In this document: in pieces, positions 52,112 through 60,885 of the stretch
Numbering within the stretch: position 1 is the first letter of the stretch
How the letters are laid out: every line of letters begins with the position of its first letter
NCBI GenBank assembly: GCA_950097015.1
Contig: CATNEN010000038.1
Location: 30,534,501-30,598,500, forward strand
Direction of reading: 5' to 3'
Origin: Macrostomum hystrix
Lineage: Eukaryota; Platyhelminthes; Macrostomidae
DNA length: 64,000 nucleotides
The notes under the pieces: generated by a model
Told to the model about the DNA's origin: nothing
Seen by the model: only the letters and a program-made list of their open reading frames with translations
Databases searched by the model: none
Made by a program: the position numbers and the translations under genes

Positions 52112-53548
52112 TTAATAGTACGAAGCCCGCATTCGTTTCTCGTGCTCCATTCGAGCCTCGATGCTGCAGTAACGGTTCGGCATCGGACTTATGGAGCCAT
52201 TGTACCTAACTCGACCAGCTGAATTCGAAAATGAGCAGTTCCTGCTGCAGTTGTCAAAGCCGAATCCCGACTGGTAGCTGAAAGTCAGGCAGCGTTGAAA
52301 GCGTCTGACTTGGTGGGTCAGTCTGGCAAAATACCGCAGCATCAGGCAGAGCAGCAGGCAGCTGATGATGCTGCAGATCACTGACAACAGCAGGGCTGGG
52401 CTGCTGGGTAGTAGGCTGGTTAATTCTGGGGCCACTGTACGTTGGGTGAAGCGGAATGGCTTTATTTTTTATTTCTACTCGGGTGTGTTTATCCTATCCT
52501 TCCCATCACATATTCCACCTTCCAATCACATATTCCATGCCACCTTCCTATCACATATTCTACCTTCCCATCACATATTCTACCTTCCCATCACATATTC
52601 TACCTTCCCATCATATATTCTACCTTCCCATCACATATTCTACCTTTCTATCACGTCACATATTCTACCTTCCTATCACATATTCTACCTTCCCATCACA
52701 TATTCTACCTTCCCATCACATATTCTACCTTCCCATCATATATTCTACCTTCCCATCACATATTGTACCTTTCTATCACGTCACATATTCTACCTTCCTA
52801 TCACATATTCTACCTTCCCATCACATATTCTACCTTCCCATCACATATTCTACCTTCCCATCACATATTCTACCTTCCCATCACATATTCTATCTTCTTG
52901 TGGCCCATTCTACAGGTATATTCCTGTCATAAATTTGTACCTCTCAATCACACGATTCTCATTTAACCCGGAATTCATTTTTCTTGAAAAACTCTGAGTG
53001 TTATGCTATTTACCTGCGGGTTGCACACTCAGTCTGGACTGGAGTCTGTGGCACAGGTGGACCATAAAGAACGGTATCTTCGGTCGACTCAAAGCCTTCT
53101 CCGTATTCACCAACTCAAAGTTAATCTCTCGTGTCGCTGGCAACCATTCGGCCATCCAAATCGTAGTTTGCCCGCCGTCGCCAAGTCTTTTATCGTCGGC
53201 AAAGTACAAATAACGAACAGAATTGTTGTTACTATGCGGAAGAGTATTGCCGAAACTGTTGAGCATGAGATTAAGCACAGATGGACTAAGCAACAAGTCC
53301 CTGTGCAATAGGCCAGAGCCTCGACCGCTACACGATATAGATTGACTTTTGTAGGCCGACTGAACTGTGCCATTGCCGACGGCGCCAAGTGAATTCTTTG
53401 GCAGAATTCGGAAACTCAGTCGCGACTCGGTGAAGTGCTCATAGTCTATGGCCAGGTAGGCATTGACATCTTGCCAGTCGTTGGTTGCTATGACAGTTGG
53501 AAGCGGTGCCGATAGACAGAGGCACAAGTGCACACAGAATAGTCTCAT
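52112..53548 (-). CDS. predicted type I membrane protein, unrecognised
   Basis: Two exons, 53548-53014 and 52434-52112, joined in phase 1 (CCGCAG|GTAAAT and GTACAG|TGGCC), give 285 residues. The protein starts with a signal peptide (MRLFCVHLCLCLSAPL). An extracellular part of about 170 residues follows, with few cysteines and N-glycosylation sequons (NGT, NNS). Then come a helix (ALLLSVICSIISCLLLCLML) and a short basic, Cys/Ser-containing cytoplasmic tail ending MRASYY. The extracellular part (YLAIDYEHFTESRLSFRIL, later VRYLYFADDKRLGDG and INFEL) could be a beta-sandwich, but I recognise no family. The whole intron is little more than a 20-bp minisatellite. Phase agreement and the signal-peptide-plus-helix topology support one gene. 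Confidence 0.7.
52495..52892. repeat. intronic minisatellite, 20-bp unit
   Basis: About 19 copies of CACATATTCTACCTTCCCAT. A CACGTCACAT variant occurs twice, about 126 bp apart, which marks a duplicated multi-unit block. It lies about 60 bases from the acceptor of the type I membrane protein gene. Plus-strand frames through it (ILPSHHIFYLPITYSTF) are artefacts. Confidence 0.95.
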
Positions 53549-55250
53549 TGAACTTCTATGGATCGATCATAATCAGAGAACTAGCTATAAGAGAAGTTAT
53601 TCTGCAAACACAGTTCAAGTGTATTTATGGGTCGCAAGCTGCGTTTAGCCATTTAGTAATTTTCCATTCCATCTAAGAACGTACAAGAAACGTGCTCGTA
53701 TAGAAAATGAACATAAATATAATTTGTACGCATCAATATTTAACATATTGATGTACGTTTGAAAAATCGATTGAAAAATACTCATTTGCACTGAATAAAA
53801 TTTTTTTCATCATATTTTAAAGTACGCATTTAAAATATGGACCGTGCTATATATATGTAAAAGTTTTTTTAAAGTAGATGACAATTACAGAGTATCAGCA
53901 AACAAAAATTGTAGCTACAAAAAACCCGTAGTGTATGTGTGTATGTGAATAAATATTCTTTGTCGTTGTACTAATATAACAATGATATCCAGGAAGGCTA
54001 TGGACACTGGCGCTTCAAGAGCGGCTGGATGTGAAAGTGTCGGCACAATCCAATTAGCTGAATATTTATTTTTATGATTCTGTGCTATGGGGTAATAAAT
54101 TCACAGGGCCATAAATCTCTCGACATTCGACAGAATTATTATAATTTCATCGCGGCGGAGTCGGTGGCGGCGTCGGCGAAGATCATAGGCACTATCGTGA
54201 AGTAGGCAGTGTGTATTTGAAATAACGCAGCTATAGGGTCTTAATTCCTCAGGGGGGACAATTTCGTGGTTTTTTGTCGCATTAAAACAATCTGCACAGA
54301 TAGGACCCGAGAATAGGCTGCCAAAGAAGTGCCAGAGCTACATTGAATCACGTAGAACAGCCAGCAAGGGCTCGAATTCGATAGGCCGTCAGACGGTGCT
54401 GAAGAATCGCCCGATTGCCGCGGCGATTTGTCGAATTCTAAATTGATGAGCAACGACAAAGGACGCCTCTTCTTCCTGACGAAGCCTACCTAAAGGTAGT
54501 CCTGCGTCGCGTTGTTGATAGCGTCTGCATGAAGCTCATCTATTGCATCAATCACGGACTAGCCATCTAGGGATGTGAAAACCATTTACAATGCCGTTGT
54601 GACGGACAGGCACAAGATGATCGACTATGAAAGACCCCGAGAGAGAAGAGAAGCTTTGTTATGCCAGCATCGAAGCCGCGAGAAGTGGAGAGCTATGAGG
54701 AAAACCTAGCCAATGCGGCGAAATCGTCAGTAGCGCCTGTGTAAGTGTGAGCCTGCATACGGTATCTGCGTGCGAGTTGCTACGCAATTGCTACGGATTG
54801 TCGATTGACCACGCGTGCAAGACTTCATTCCTGCACACTTTTGCGTGCGATTTATTCAAGACGTTCAGCAGTAACCCGTCAAATGCTGTTCAGAAACAGT
54901 TTATTTAATAAATGTTTTATAAAACCAAATTGAAAAAGAAACTAACGCCATTACACAGTGTGTGCCCGCGCTAAGTTAAATTTTATTTTCCAGGTTTTCT
55001 CAGCATTGAAACTGAAAATTAAAAAATTGATTTCATAATAAAATATAGTCCAAACAATGATGCAGTCTGACACCCCTTCCGTGCACAGCCAGCCCTAAAA
55101 TTAAGTTAATTTATCTACCTAGACCTTATCCGATCGACTGCTGCAGCCGATCTGCATGGTCAGATTCATACCAGAGAGAGGGGGCCCTCTTACATAGTCA
55201 ATTATTTTGATAAGCGCAGCATTTTGATAAAACTTCTTAATGTTAGTACT
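53549..55250. other. gene-free region
   Basis: AT-rich up to about 54120. A more GC-balanced tract at 54120-54860 has no convincing frame and may be a decayed mobile element. I see no diagnostic motif. Confidence 0.35.
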
Positions 55251-55311
55251 TGGGGGGCTCTGCCCCCACACCCCCACAAGGGGGCTTCGCCCCCTTGACC
55301 CCTCTCTGTCC
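55251..55311. repeat. GC-rich foldback
   Basis: Two short hairpins, GGGGGCTCTGCCCCC and GGGGGCTTCGCCCCC, separated by ACACCCCCACAA, in an otherwise AT-rich region. The structure resembles ends of some eukaryotic transposons, but no element was identified. Confidence 0.5.
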
Positions 55312-55356
55312 ACTCACTCAAATTTATGATGCAACTTAATAGTCAATCGACAATGG

Positions 55357-55429
55357 GATTCCAACACGCCGATGAGTGCGCGAGCACTCGTGCTTTTGCC
55401 ATTGACGCACTCATCGGCGTGCAGGAATC
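55357..55429. repeat. 24-bp inverted repeat (hairpin)
   Basis: GATTCC then ACACGCCGATGAGTGCG at 55357-55380 is matched by its reverse complement at 55406-55429, with about two mismatches and a 25-base loop. Another short pair, CAATGG/CCATTG, is offset from it. It may be the core of a small palindromic element. Confidence 0.75.
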
Positions 55430-56149
55430 ATTCATTCAATCTTATTGGAGCGACAATAAGAGCTCTTTTTGTTGTTTGTCTCCCACTTGGTGTCCTGCCT
55501 GAGACGTCAAATATTCTAGCCATGGCCTATAATAATCTTTGAAGCCGGATGAAAAGAGAATGCAAGACGAAATAGAAAGTTACTTTTTGTGAAATTGATT
55601 TACTTTAACTTGGTCATGCCGGTCTCGCGGACGAAATTGAAGTTACTTAGTTTGAAATAGAAGTTGAAAACCAATAGTACTCGCATATATGGGTAGAATG
55701 AAATACGTCAAAATGTTAACAGAATGTGAAAAGCGTTTAATTAGCAATCTAGCTCGTATAAGCATCATACTGCCAGCGCACTATTTTATAGGTTGGCCAA
55801 ATGACTCCAGAAATTTCGAGTTTTTTAATTGTTATATGGATCAATCAAAGGTGAAATTACACGATCGATGAACGTATTGTTGGCGTGTGCGTGTACATGA
55901 TCTTTTTAATAAATAAACTAAGTGAACAAACGCCTGTACTCGTATCTCTTGCTCTACAGTGCATGTACATCCTGGTATCTGTTTTTATATCCAAAAAACT
56001 ATAGCTTCGACCAATCAGAAATCGCAATAATTAGCCACCCACCCACCCTTAATTCAATTTTACTATCGATCGATCTTCTAATATGAAGAAATCAAGTTGA
56101 ATGTTTGCAGTTAACCTGAATTCACATTTTAAACACTTTGGATTGAAAC

Positions 56150-57310
56150 ATGAGTCTACTTGTATTTTATCTAGTGCTCATAGTATCCAACGCTCCATCG
56201 CCTTTGATTTCGCTGCCCTCCGCAGCTCCACAATCGAATTGCCCGGATCCTTTGCACTTTATTGCGCCGGACGCTGCTGGCGGCTGCAATGGCCCAACAG
56301 CATACGTCATGTCCGCATCCGCTGACTTCACAGACTGTCCAGCCAGGAGTGTCTGCCTGTCCAGAGTCGAAACCGCTGCCTGTCCGGACAGTCTCCTCGC
56401 CGCTGTTGGTCAGCCGAGTGACTGTCCGAGTTCAGCTCCGTTGCGTCTGCTTGAGTACCAGTCGCCAGTGATTAGGAAGGAGCGTGAGTTGTTCTCCGCG
56501 CCGCTATGTCCACTGGAGTTTCGCTGCATTGCTTTGAGCTGCTTCGACGATTTTTGTCGGGCGAAGCGCCAGCCAAGTGCCACAGTGGCGCCCAGCGGTC
56601 TTAGTCGTCCGTCGATAGCTCGAAGTGGCAGTCTGCAGTGCGAATACCTTCAATGCGGCTGTACAGTCACGGAAGCTGACTTATTAGCCGAAGGCTGCCC
56701 AAGACCTGGCGACCTGTTGATCCTGCGAGCCGACCCTGTGAACGGATGTCCAGCGAAGCTTTGCGTTGCAAAACTGCCGTTGAATTTAATGCAACCTGCA
56801 CTGCCGGTATCGGCTGCAACCTCGACTGCTCGACCGGATGCAACAACTAAAGACACGCAGCAGAGTGACTGCTCAAATCACGACTCTATTCTGAACTGCC
56901 CGCCCAGTACTAGCGAGCTCATTGTGCCAAACCCGGTCCCTGGCAAGTGTCCTCTGCGAATCTGCCTACTGCCAGAACTGTTGGAAAGCAGCAGCGACAC
57001 TACCATGACTACTGGCAGTAGTAGCTTGGGTACCAACCAACCAAGTGGTGCCTATAAAGCTGAAATGTCAACCACTAAAGCAAAAATCATCCACTTCACA
57101 ACATTAACAGCTGATACTGAAACTAGTACCATCGAACCAGACACAACAAAACCGTCTAGACAGATGGTTGACAATGGAAGCAGTTCAACTAAAAAACCAA
57201 CAACCATGCCAGCCGCCACTCCTTCGACTGCTTCTGTTAAATCGACCACTGTCTCAATTGTCAGCGAGCAAGCTAACTCAACATCTGTGCCCGTAATCAA
57301 TGTTGTTTAA
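56150..57310 (+). CDS. secreted cysteine-module protein with Ser/Thr-rich tail
   Basis: Single exon of 386 residues with a signal peptide (MSLLVFYLVLIVSNAPS). Residues 31-272 contain four cysteine modules of the form C-x(8-14)-C-x(16-27)-CP-x(3-4)-C: C31/C46/C63/C69, C78/C92/C120/C126, C171/C183/C200/C205 and C241/C250/C267/C272. The spacing between the second and third Cys is exactly 16 in three of the four. From about 280 to the end it is Thr/Ser-rich and mucin-like, probably O-glycosylated. There is no membrane helix or GPI-type tail. I do not recognise the family. Secretion is predicted, and a structural or mucus role is only a guess. Confidence 0.75.
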   Translation: MSLLVFYLVLIVSNAPSPLISLPSAAPQSNCPDPLHFIAPDAAGGCNGPTAYVMSASADFTDCPARSVCLSRVETAACPDSLLAAVGQPSDCPSSAPLRLLEYQSPVIRKERELFSAPLCPLEFRCIALSCFDDFCRAKRQPSATVAPSGLSRPSIARSGSLQCEYLQCGCTVTEADLLAEGCPRPGDLLILRADPVNGCPAKLCVAKLPLNLMQPALPVSAATSTARPDATTKDTQQSDCSNHDSILNCPPSTSELIVPNPVPGKCPLRICLLPELLESSSDTTMTTGSSSLGTNQPSGAYKAEMSTTKAKIIHFTTLTADTETSTIEPDTTKPSRQMVDNGSSSTKKPTTMPAATPSTASVKSTTVSIVSEQANSTSVPVINVV

Positions 57311-58227
57311 GAGTTTTGCTATAATTTCTTAGAAACTGTCATACCGAATCAACAAAATTATAGTATTGATTTAAATAATAATTTAAATATAACATTTTTC
57401 GTTTTACAAAAAAATGTTTTTTGTACTTCATATACTGCATGTCGATTGTCTCGGATAATAATTATAGCTTTGGGCGTACTATTGTAATAGGTCTTTACGC
57501 AATACGATGCATTTGTTGTTAAAAACGAATTCCCCATCAGACGGGGAGCGCGTCAGTTCCGAAGAAACCTTTAGAGACTTCTTAGATCTTATTTTACAGA
57601 TAATTTCATAAATATTTTTAACTCATTTCTGAACTTTAAGAGTAACAGTAGCACACGAGTATTAAAACAATAAACAATGAAAACTAAATAATATTTCAAT
57701 AAGAATACATATTATGGCGCTAGCACTATCCCATGCTTTTAAAATGGCGTTTTTATGTCTCGTCGACACTCTAATGATCGAATGCGATTGACTTTAATTA
57801 TAAGGGCAAAAAACGTTTTTCACAGAACTAAAACGAATACAAATAATTCCAGCTTTAACTAGCCTTAATTACTGGATCTTTTGCTGCAGCAGTGGGGCCC
57901 TATTAAGGGCCGTTTTAACCAACTATACTAATACGCCGACACAGGCGCAATTGTAGACTGCTATCCAGCGACAAAAAATTATTGTCTTAATGTCTACGTT
58001 TGCTTTAACACTAGGATCTCGATTCTGGCAAGTTATTGATTCAAGTAGTGATTATCACGGATTTTAATTTTTCGACATTTAACCGCGCCTGCCATTATTC
58101 TAGCCATCTAAGTCCTAGAAAAACATAAGGCTTACTTAAGTTATTAGCAAGAGGCTTGAGTCAGATGTTTAATTTTTACTTTCAGTACGTTGTTTGACAG
58201 ACTTATTAAGCTTCGAACATATTTGGT
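57311..58227. other. gene-free region between secreted protein gene and H2B
   Basis: Convergent 3' flanks of the two genes. No coding region is seen. A second histone-type stem-loop lies inside it at 57896. Confidence 0.45.
57896..57911 (-). terminator. variant histone-type stem-loop
   Basis: The minus strand reads GGCCCT-TAAT-AGGGCC. The stem equals that of the H2B stem-loop, but the loop is TAAT instead of TTTC. The sequence on its 5' side (minus strand) is also shared: TAAAAC precedes both stems. It is probably a duplicated or decayed copy. Confidence 0.5.
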
Positions 58228-58243
58228 GGCCCTGAAAAGGGCC
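58228..58243 (-). terminator. histone mRNA 3' stem-loop
   Basis: The minus strand reads GGCCCT-TTTC-AGGGCC, the canonical metazoan histone 3' stem-loop bound by SLBP, about 63 bases after the H2B stop codon. It directs cleavage without polyadenylation in replication-dependent histone mRNAs. Confidence 0.95.
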
Positions 58244-58306
58244 GTTTTATCGTTCAATGAGTCAACACCTTGTCCTTAGCAGGCTCAATCGGAATTCTGA
58301 TTGAAT

Positions 58307-58672
58307 CTACTTGGCGCTGGTGTACTTGGTGACAGCCTTGGTGCCCTCGCTGACGGCGTGCTTGGCCAGCTCGCCAGGCAGCAGGAGGCGCACGGCAGTC
58401 TGGATCTCCCGACTGCTGATGGTGCTGCGCTTGTTGTAGTGAGCCAGGCGGCTAGCCTCGCCAGCGATGCGCTCGAACACGTCGTTGACGAAGCTATTCA
58501 TAATCATCATGGCCTTGCTGGAGATGCCAGTGTCCGGATGCACCTGACGCAGAACCTTGTAGATGTAGATGGCGTACGACTCCTTCCTGCGCCTCTTGCG
58601 CTTCTTGTCAGACTTCGGGGCCTTGGCCTTGCTGGCCTTTTTGGCAGCCTTACCACTGACTTTCGGCGGCAT
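58307..58672 (-). CDS. H2B: histone H2B
   Basis: Intronless, 121 residues. The N-terminal tail is basic ([20 protein letters not shown], then [11 protein letters not shown]). The histone fold is complete: [20 protein letters not shown], then [20 protein letters not shown], then [20 protein letters not shown]. The C-terminus is AVTKYTSAK, with the ubiquitinated Lys of the AVTKYT motif present. It pairs with H2A in the nucleosome. The 3' stem-loop marks it as replication-dependent. No other histone gene lies in the window, so this is a solitary copy here rather than part of a visible cluster. The tail and A-for-S changes resemble lophotrochozoan H2B. Confidence 0.97.
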   Translation of the reverse strand: MPPKVSGKAAKKASKAKAPKSDKKRKRRRKESYAIYIYKVLRQVHPDTGISSKAMMIMNSFVNDVFERIAGEASRLAHYNKRSTISSREIQTAVRLLLPGELAKHAVSEGTKAVTKYTSAK

Positions 58673-58751
58673 TTCGAAATGTGTCTCTAAACGAATGAAT
58701 AATCTGAGTAGGCGGATATAGGAGTGATGTCGGATGTGGACTTAGCATCAA

Positions 58752-58757
58752 ATTATA
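58752..58757 (-). promoter_or_regulatory. candidate TATA box of H2B
   Basis: TATAAT in the context GAATATAATTTG on the minus strand, about 80 bases before the ATG. That distance allows a 5' UTR of about 50 bases, typical of histone genes. An inverted CCAAT (ATTGG) lies further upstream near 58826. Confidence 0.45.
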
Positions 58758-59462
58758 TTCCGTGATGTGAGGTTGGTTAAGTTGAAATTTTACCCCGATC
58801 GATAATTTTGTCATTTGCCTTTCCGCCAATGAGCGAGCTCCAATTTTCAGGTCCGAAGTTCTGCGAATGTGCTTCTTATCCTACTGTTATGGAGATGTAT
58901 AGATTTCGTAGAGTTTTTATCGCAAATTTAATTTTTGTTACTTCGATTTTATATTAAACTTTCGACTTTGTTTTTTCGAATCTAGAATTAAAAAAAAATT
59001 TTGAAAGACCAGTAATTTAGAATGGTAGCATATAGCAGTAAAGCAAACTTTAGCTACAGGAGCGAGTTTAAAGCTATACTTGATCAGGAGATATATATAT
59101 ATTTACAGATAATTCTTCCAAGGAGGACAGTGGACAAGGCGAACTCAAAAATCAATCAAGCAACCGAATTTGATATTTTTGTGAGAAATAATGTTAATTA
59201 GAGGTGCTAAGCAACTTCTCAAGAAAGACTTCACAATTAATAGCAACTTGTGCACAGTAAGTATAAAGCATTAAAAAACTGAAAAGGGGGATATGTTCAT
59301 TCGTTGCTACTTTAAGTAAGCAAAGGAGTACGAAATTTCTTTATTTACTCAATTGTGAGCGCAGAAATTTTTCAAGTCCCGCAAAACAATTCGTCAAGCG
59401 AGTAAATTAGTGTTCTCAAAAGTTTACAAAACTAAATTATCATTGCGCGTGAAATTTTCCTT
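58758..59462. other. gene-free region
   Basis: Promoter side of H2B and 3' flank of the next minus-strand gene. AT-rich with a short (TA)n run near 59092. Nothing else was identified. Confidence 0.4.
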
Positions 59463-60443
59463 TCATACGACAACTTCGTAGACAATTTTTTTCTGGCGCA
59501 CTGAGCAGCCGCCGTCGAATGAGTAGGGATCTGTGTCTGCAAGGTTTGATGTCGGGAGTTAGATTTTAATTGTTAACTTTCTCGTCCTATTTTTCCATCA
59601 AAGTAACACTCACTTCTATTATCTTCTGGAAAAACAAAATGCTGCTGCTGCTGCTGCTGCGCTGGATAGCAAAACAGAGCCGGATTGGACACTGAGGCTG
59701 AAATGGGACACGGGATTATCCCATTGTTAGACTGGATTTTATCCCATTTTTATTAATCGGAATATCTAATTGTTAGGCTTGTCTTCTTTCTCTTAGACTG
59801 AGGATAATTGCATTGAGAGAGTGAGAATGATCCCATTTTTAGACTGATGAATATCCCATAGTTACTTATTGGAATATCACATTGTTACTAATTTTAATAT
59901 CCGATTGTTACAATTTTAATACCCGACTGTTACTATTTTAATCCCATTGTTAGTCTGGGAAAGACATTGTTAAATGATCTCTGGTGACACTCACAGTCCA
60001 ATGGGTTGTGTCCGCTGCCCAGCGTTGCGAACACGACGTTACCTCCGCTTCGACGCCAATCGCCGAAGTTCGACGGCAGCTGGTGCTGCTGCTGCTGATA
60101 CAGCCTTTGACTATCCTGACTGGCTGAGGCACTGCCAGCGATCGCCGACTCCACCGACTTCGATTGCGCAAATGTTGAACTTCTTCTATTGGACATTGCG
60201 TCGATACCGCTAGAAGCATGCGACGACTGCGCTGTCAGCAGCGGCTTGTTGACCCTGCCGACGACTCCTCCTGAATTGGCCGCCGCGGCAGCCGCCGCCA
60301 CCGCTGCAATATCGTCGGCGGAGAACGACTCATGCGGCGGTACCATGGCGTACGGCTTACCGACGACACTGTCAGCACCGACACCGTCTGGAACCTGACC
60401 GTATTGGCACTGGGACGACGGCGAACTTGGCTGCAGACGAGCG
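59463..60443 (-). CDS. 3' end of an unrecognised gene (last three exons)
   Basis: Exons 60443-59995, 59697-59614 and 59536-59463 (TGA) join in phase and encode about 202 residues. They are low-complexity: poly-Ala (AAVAAAAAAAN), Ser-rich stretches, two Gln runs, then FGDWRRSGGNVVFATLGSG, and a last exon NTDPYSFDGGCSVRQKKIVY that ends EVVV. The last residues could be a PDZ ligand. The first exon enters in phase 2 after an acceptor at 60444 (TTATTTCAG), so upstream exons must exist. None was found before 60886, so they probably lie beyond the gypsy element and the window. The family is not recognised. A CAG repeat in the middle exon gives six Gln. Confidence 0.6.
59700..59955. repeat. degenerate intronic tandem repeat
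   Basis: Imperfect units around ATCCCATTGTTA with TTAGACTGG or TTAATATCC, about 18-25 bp each. They run through most of the 297-bp intron between 59698 and 59994 and start at the acceptor side. Confidence 0.6.
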
Positions 60444-60885
60444 CTGAAATAATTCAACGAATGGGTTCACGTTAACAGTACAACTACCAATTTTGCAAGG
60501 GGGGGGGAGGATTTCCGCCCCTGAAAATTTTCTGTGCTGCACCCTGTTGTAAATGAATAGTAGCGAGTCAGCCAAGTTAGTATCCGAAACTTTCACGCCA
60601 AGTTGGCTCTCAGTATTTGGAATATATATATTCTGCGCCAATCGATATCAGAGGTGTACATGTACGAACTATGTACGTGCATTAATCAACTGCACAACAT
60701 TCACCTTCCCTTTCAAAGGATAGAGCAACGAAAGTAATTATGCAAATATTGAGCAGGAAATAAAAGTGCATTACCAAGCATCGAAGGAGTAAAATGATCA
60801 TTTTATGCAACAGGTACTTCAAAGAGAATTAAATCGAAACAGCTGATCGCTAATAACAGCTGAATAACCGTCACTAATAAACGAG
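60444..60885. other. region 3' of the gypsy pol
   Basis: The element's 3' LTR should start here, after a polypurine tract; GAAAGGGAAGG on the minus strand near 60706 is a candidate. The left LTR is outside the window, so the ends cannot be paired and the LTR cannot be delimited. Confidence 0.35.

Noticed and set aside
55689-55871. 60-codon plus-strand frame
   Set aside because: It is short, AT-rich, with no recognisable feature or splice context.
58301-58690. Plus-strand 129-codon frame
   Set aside because: It is antisense to H2B.
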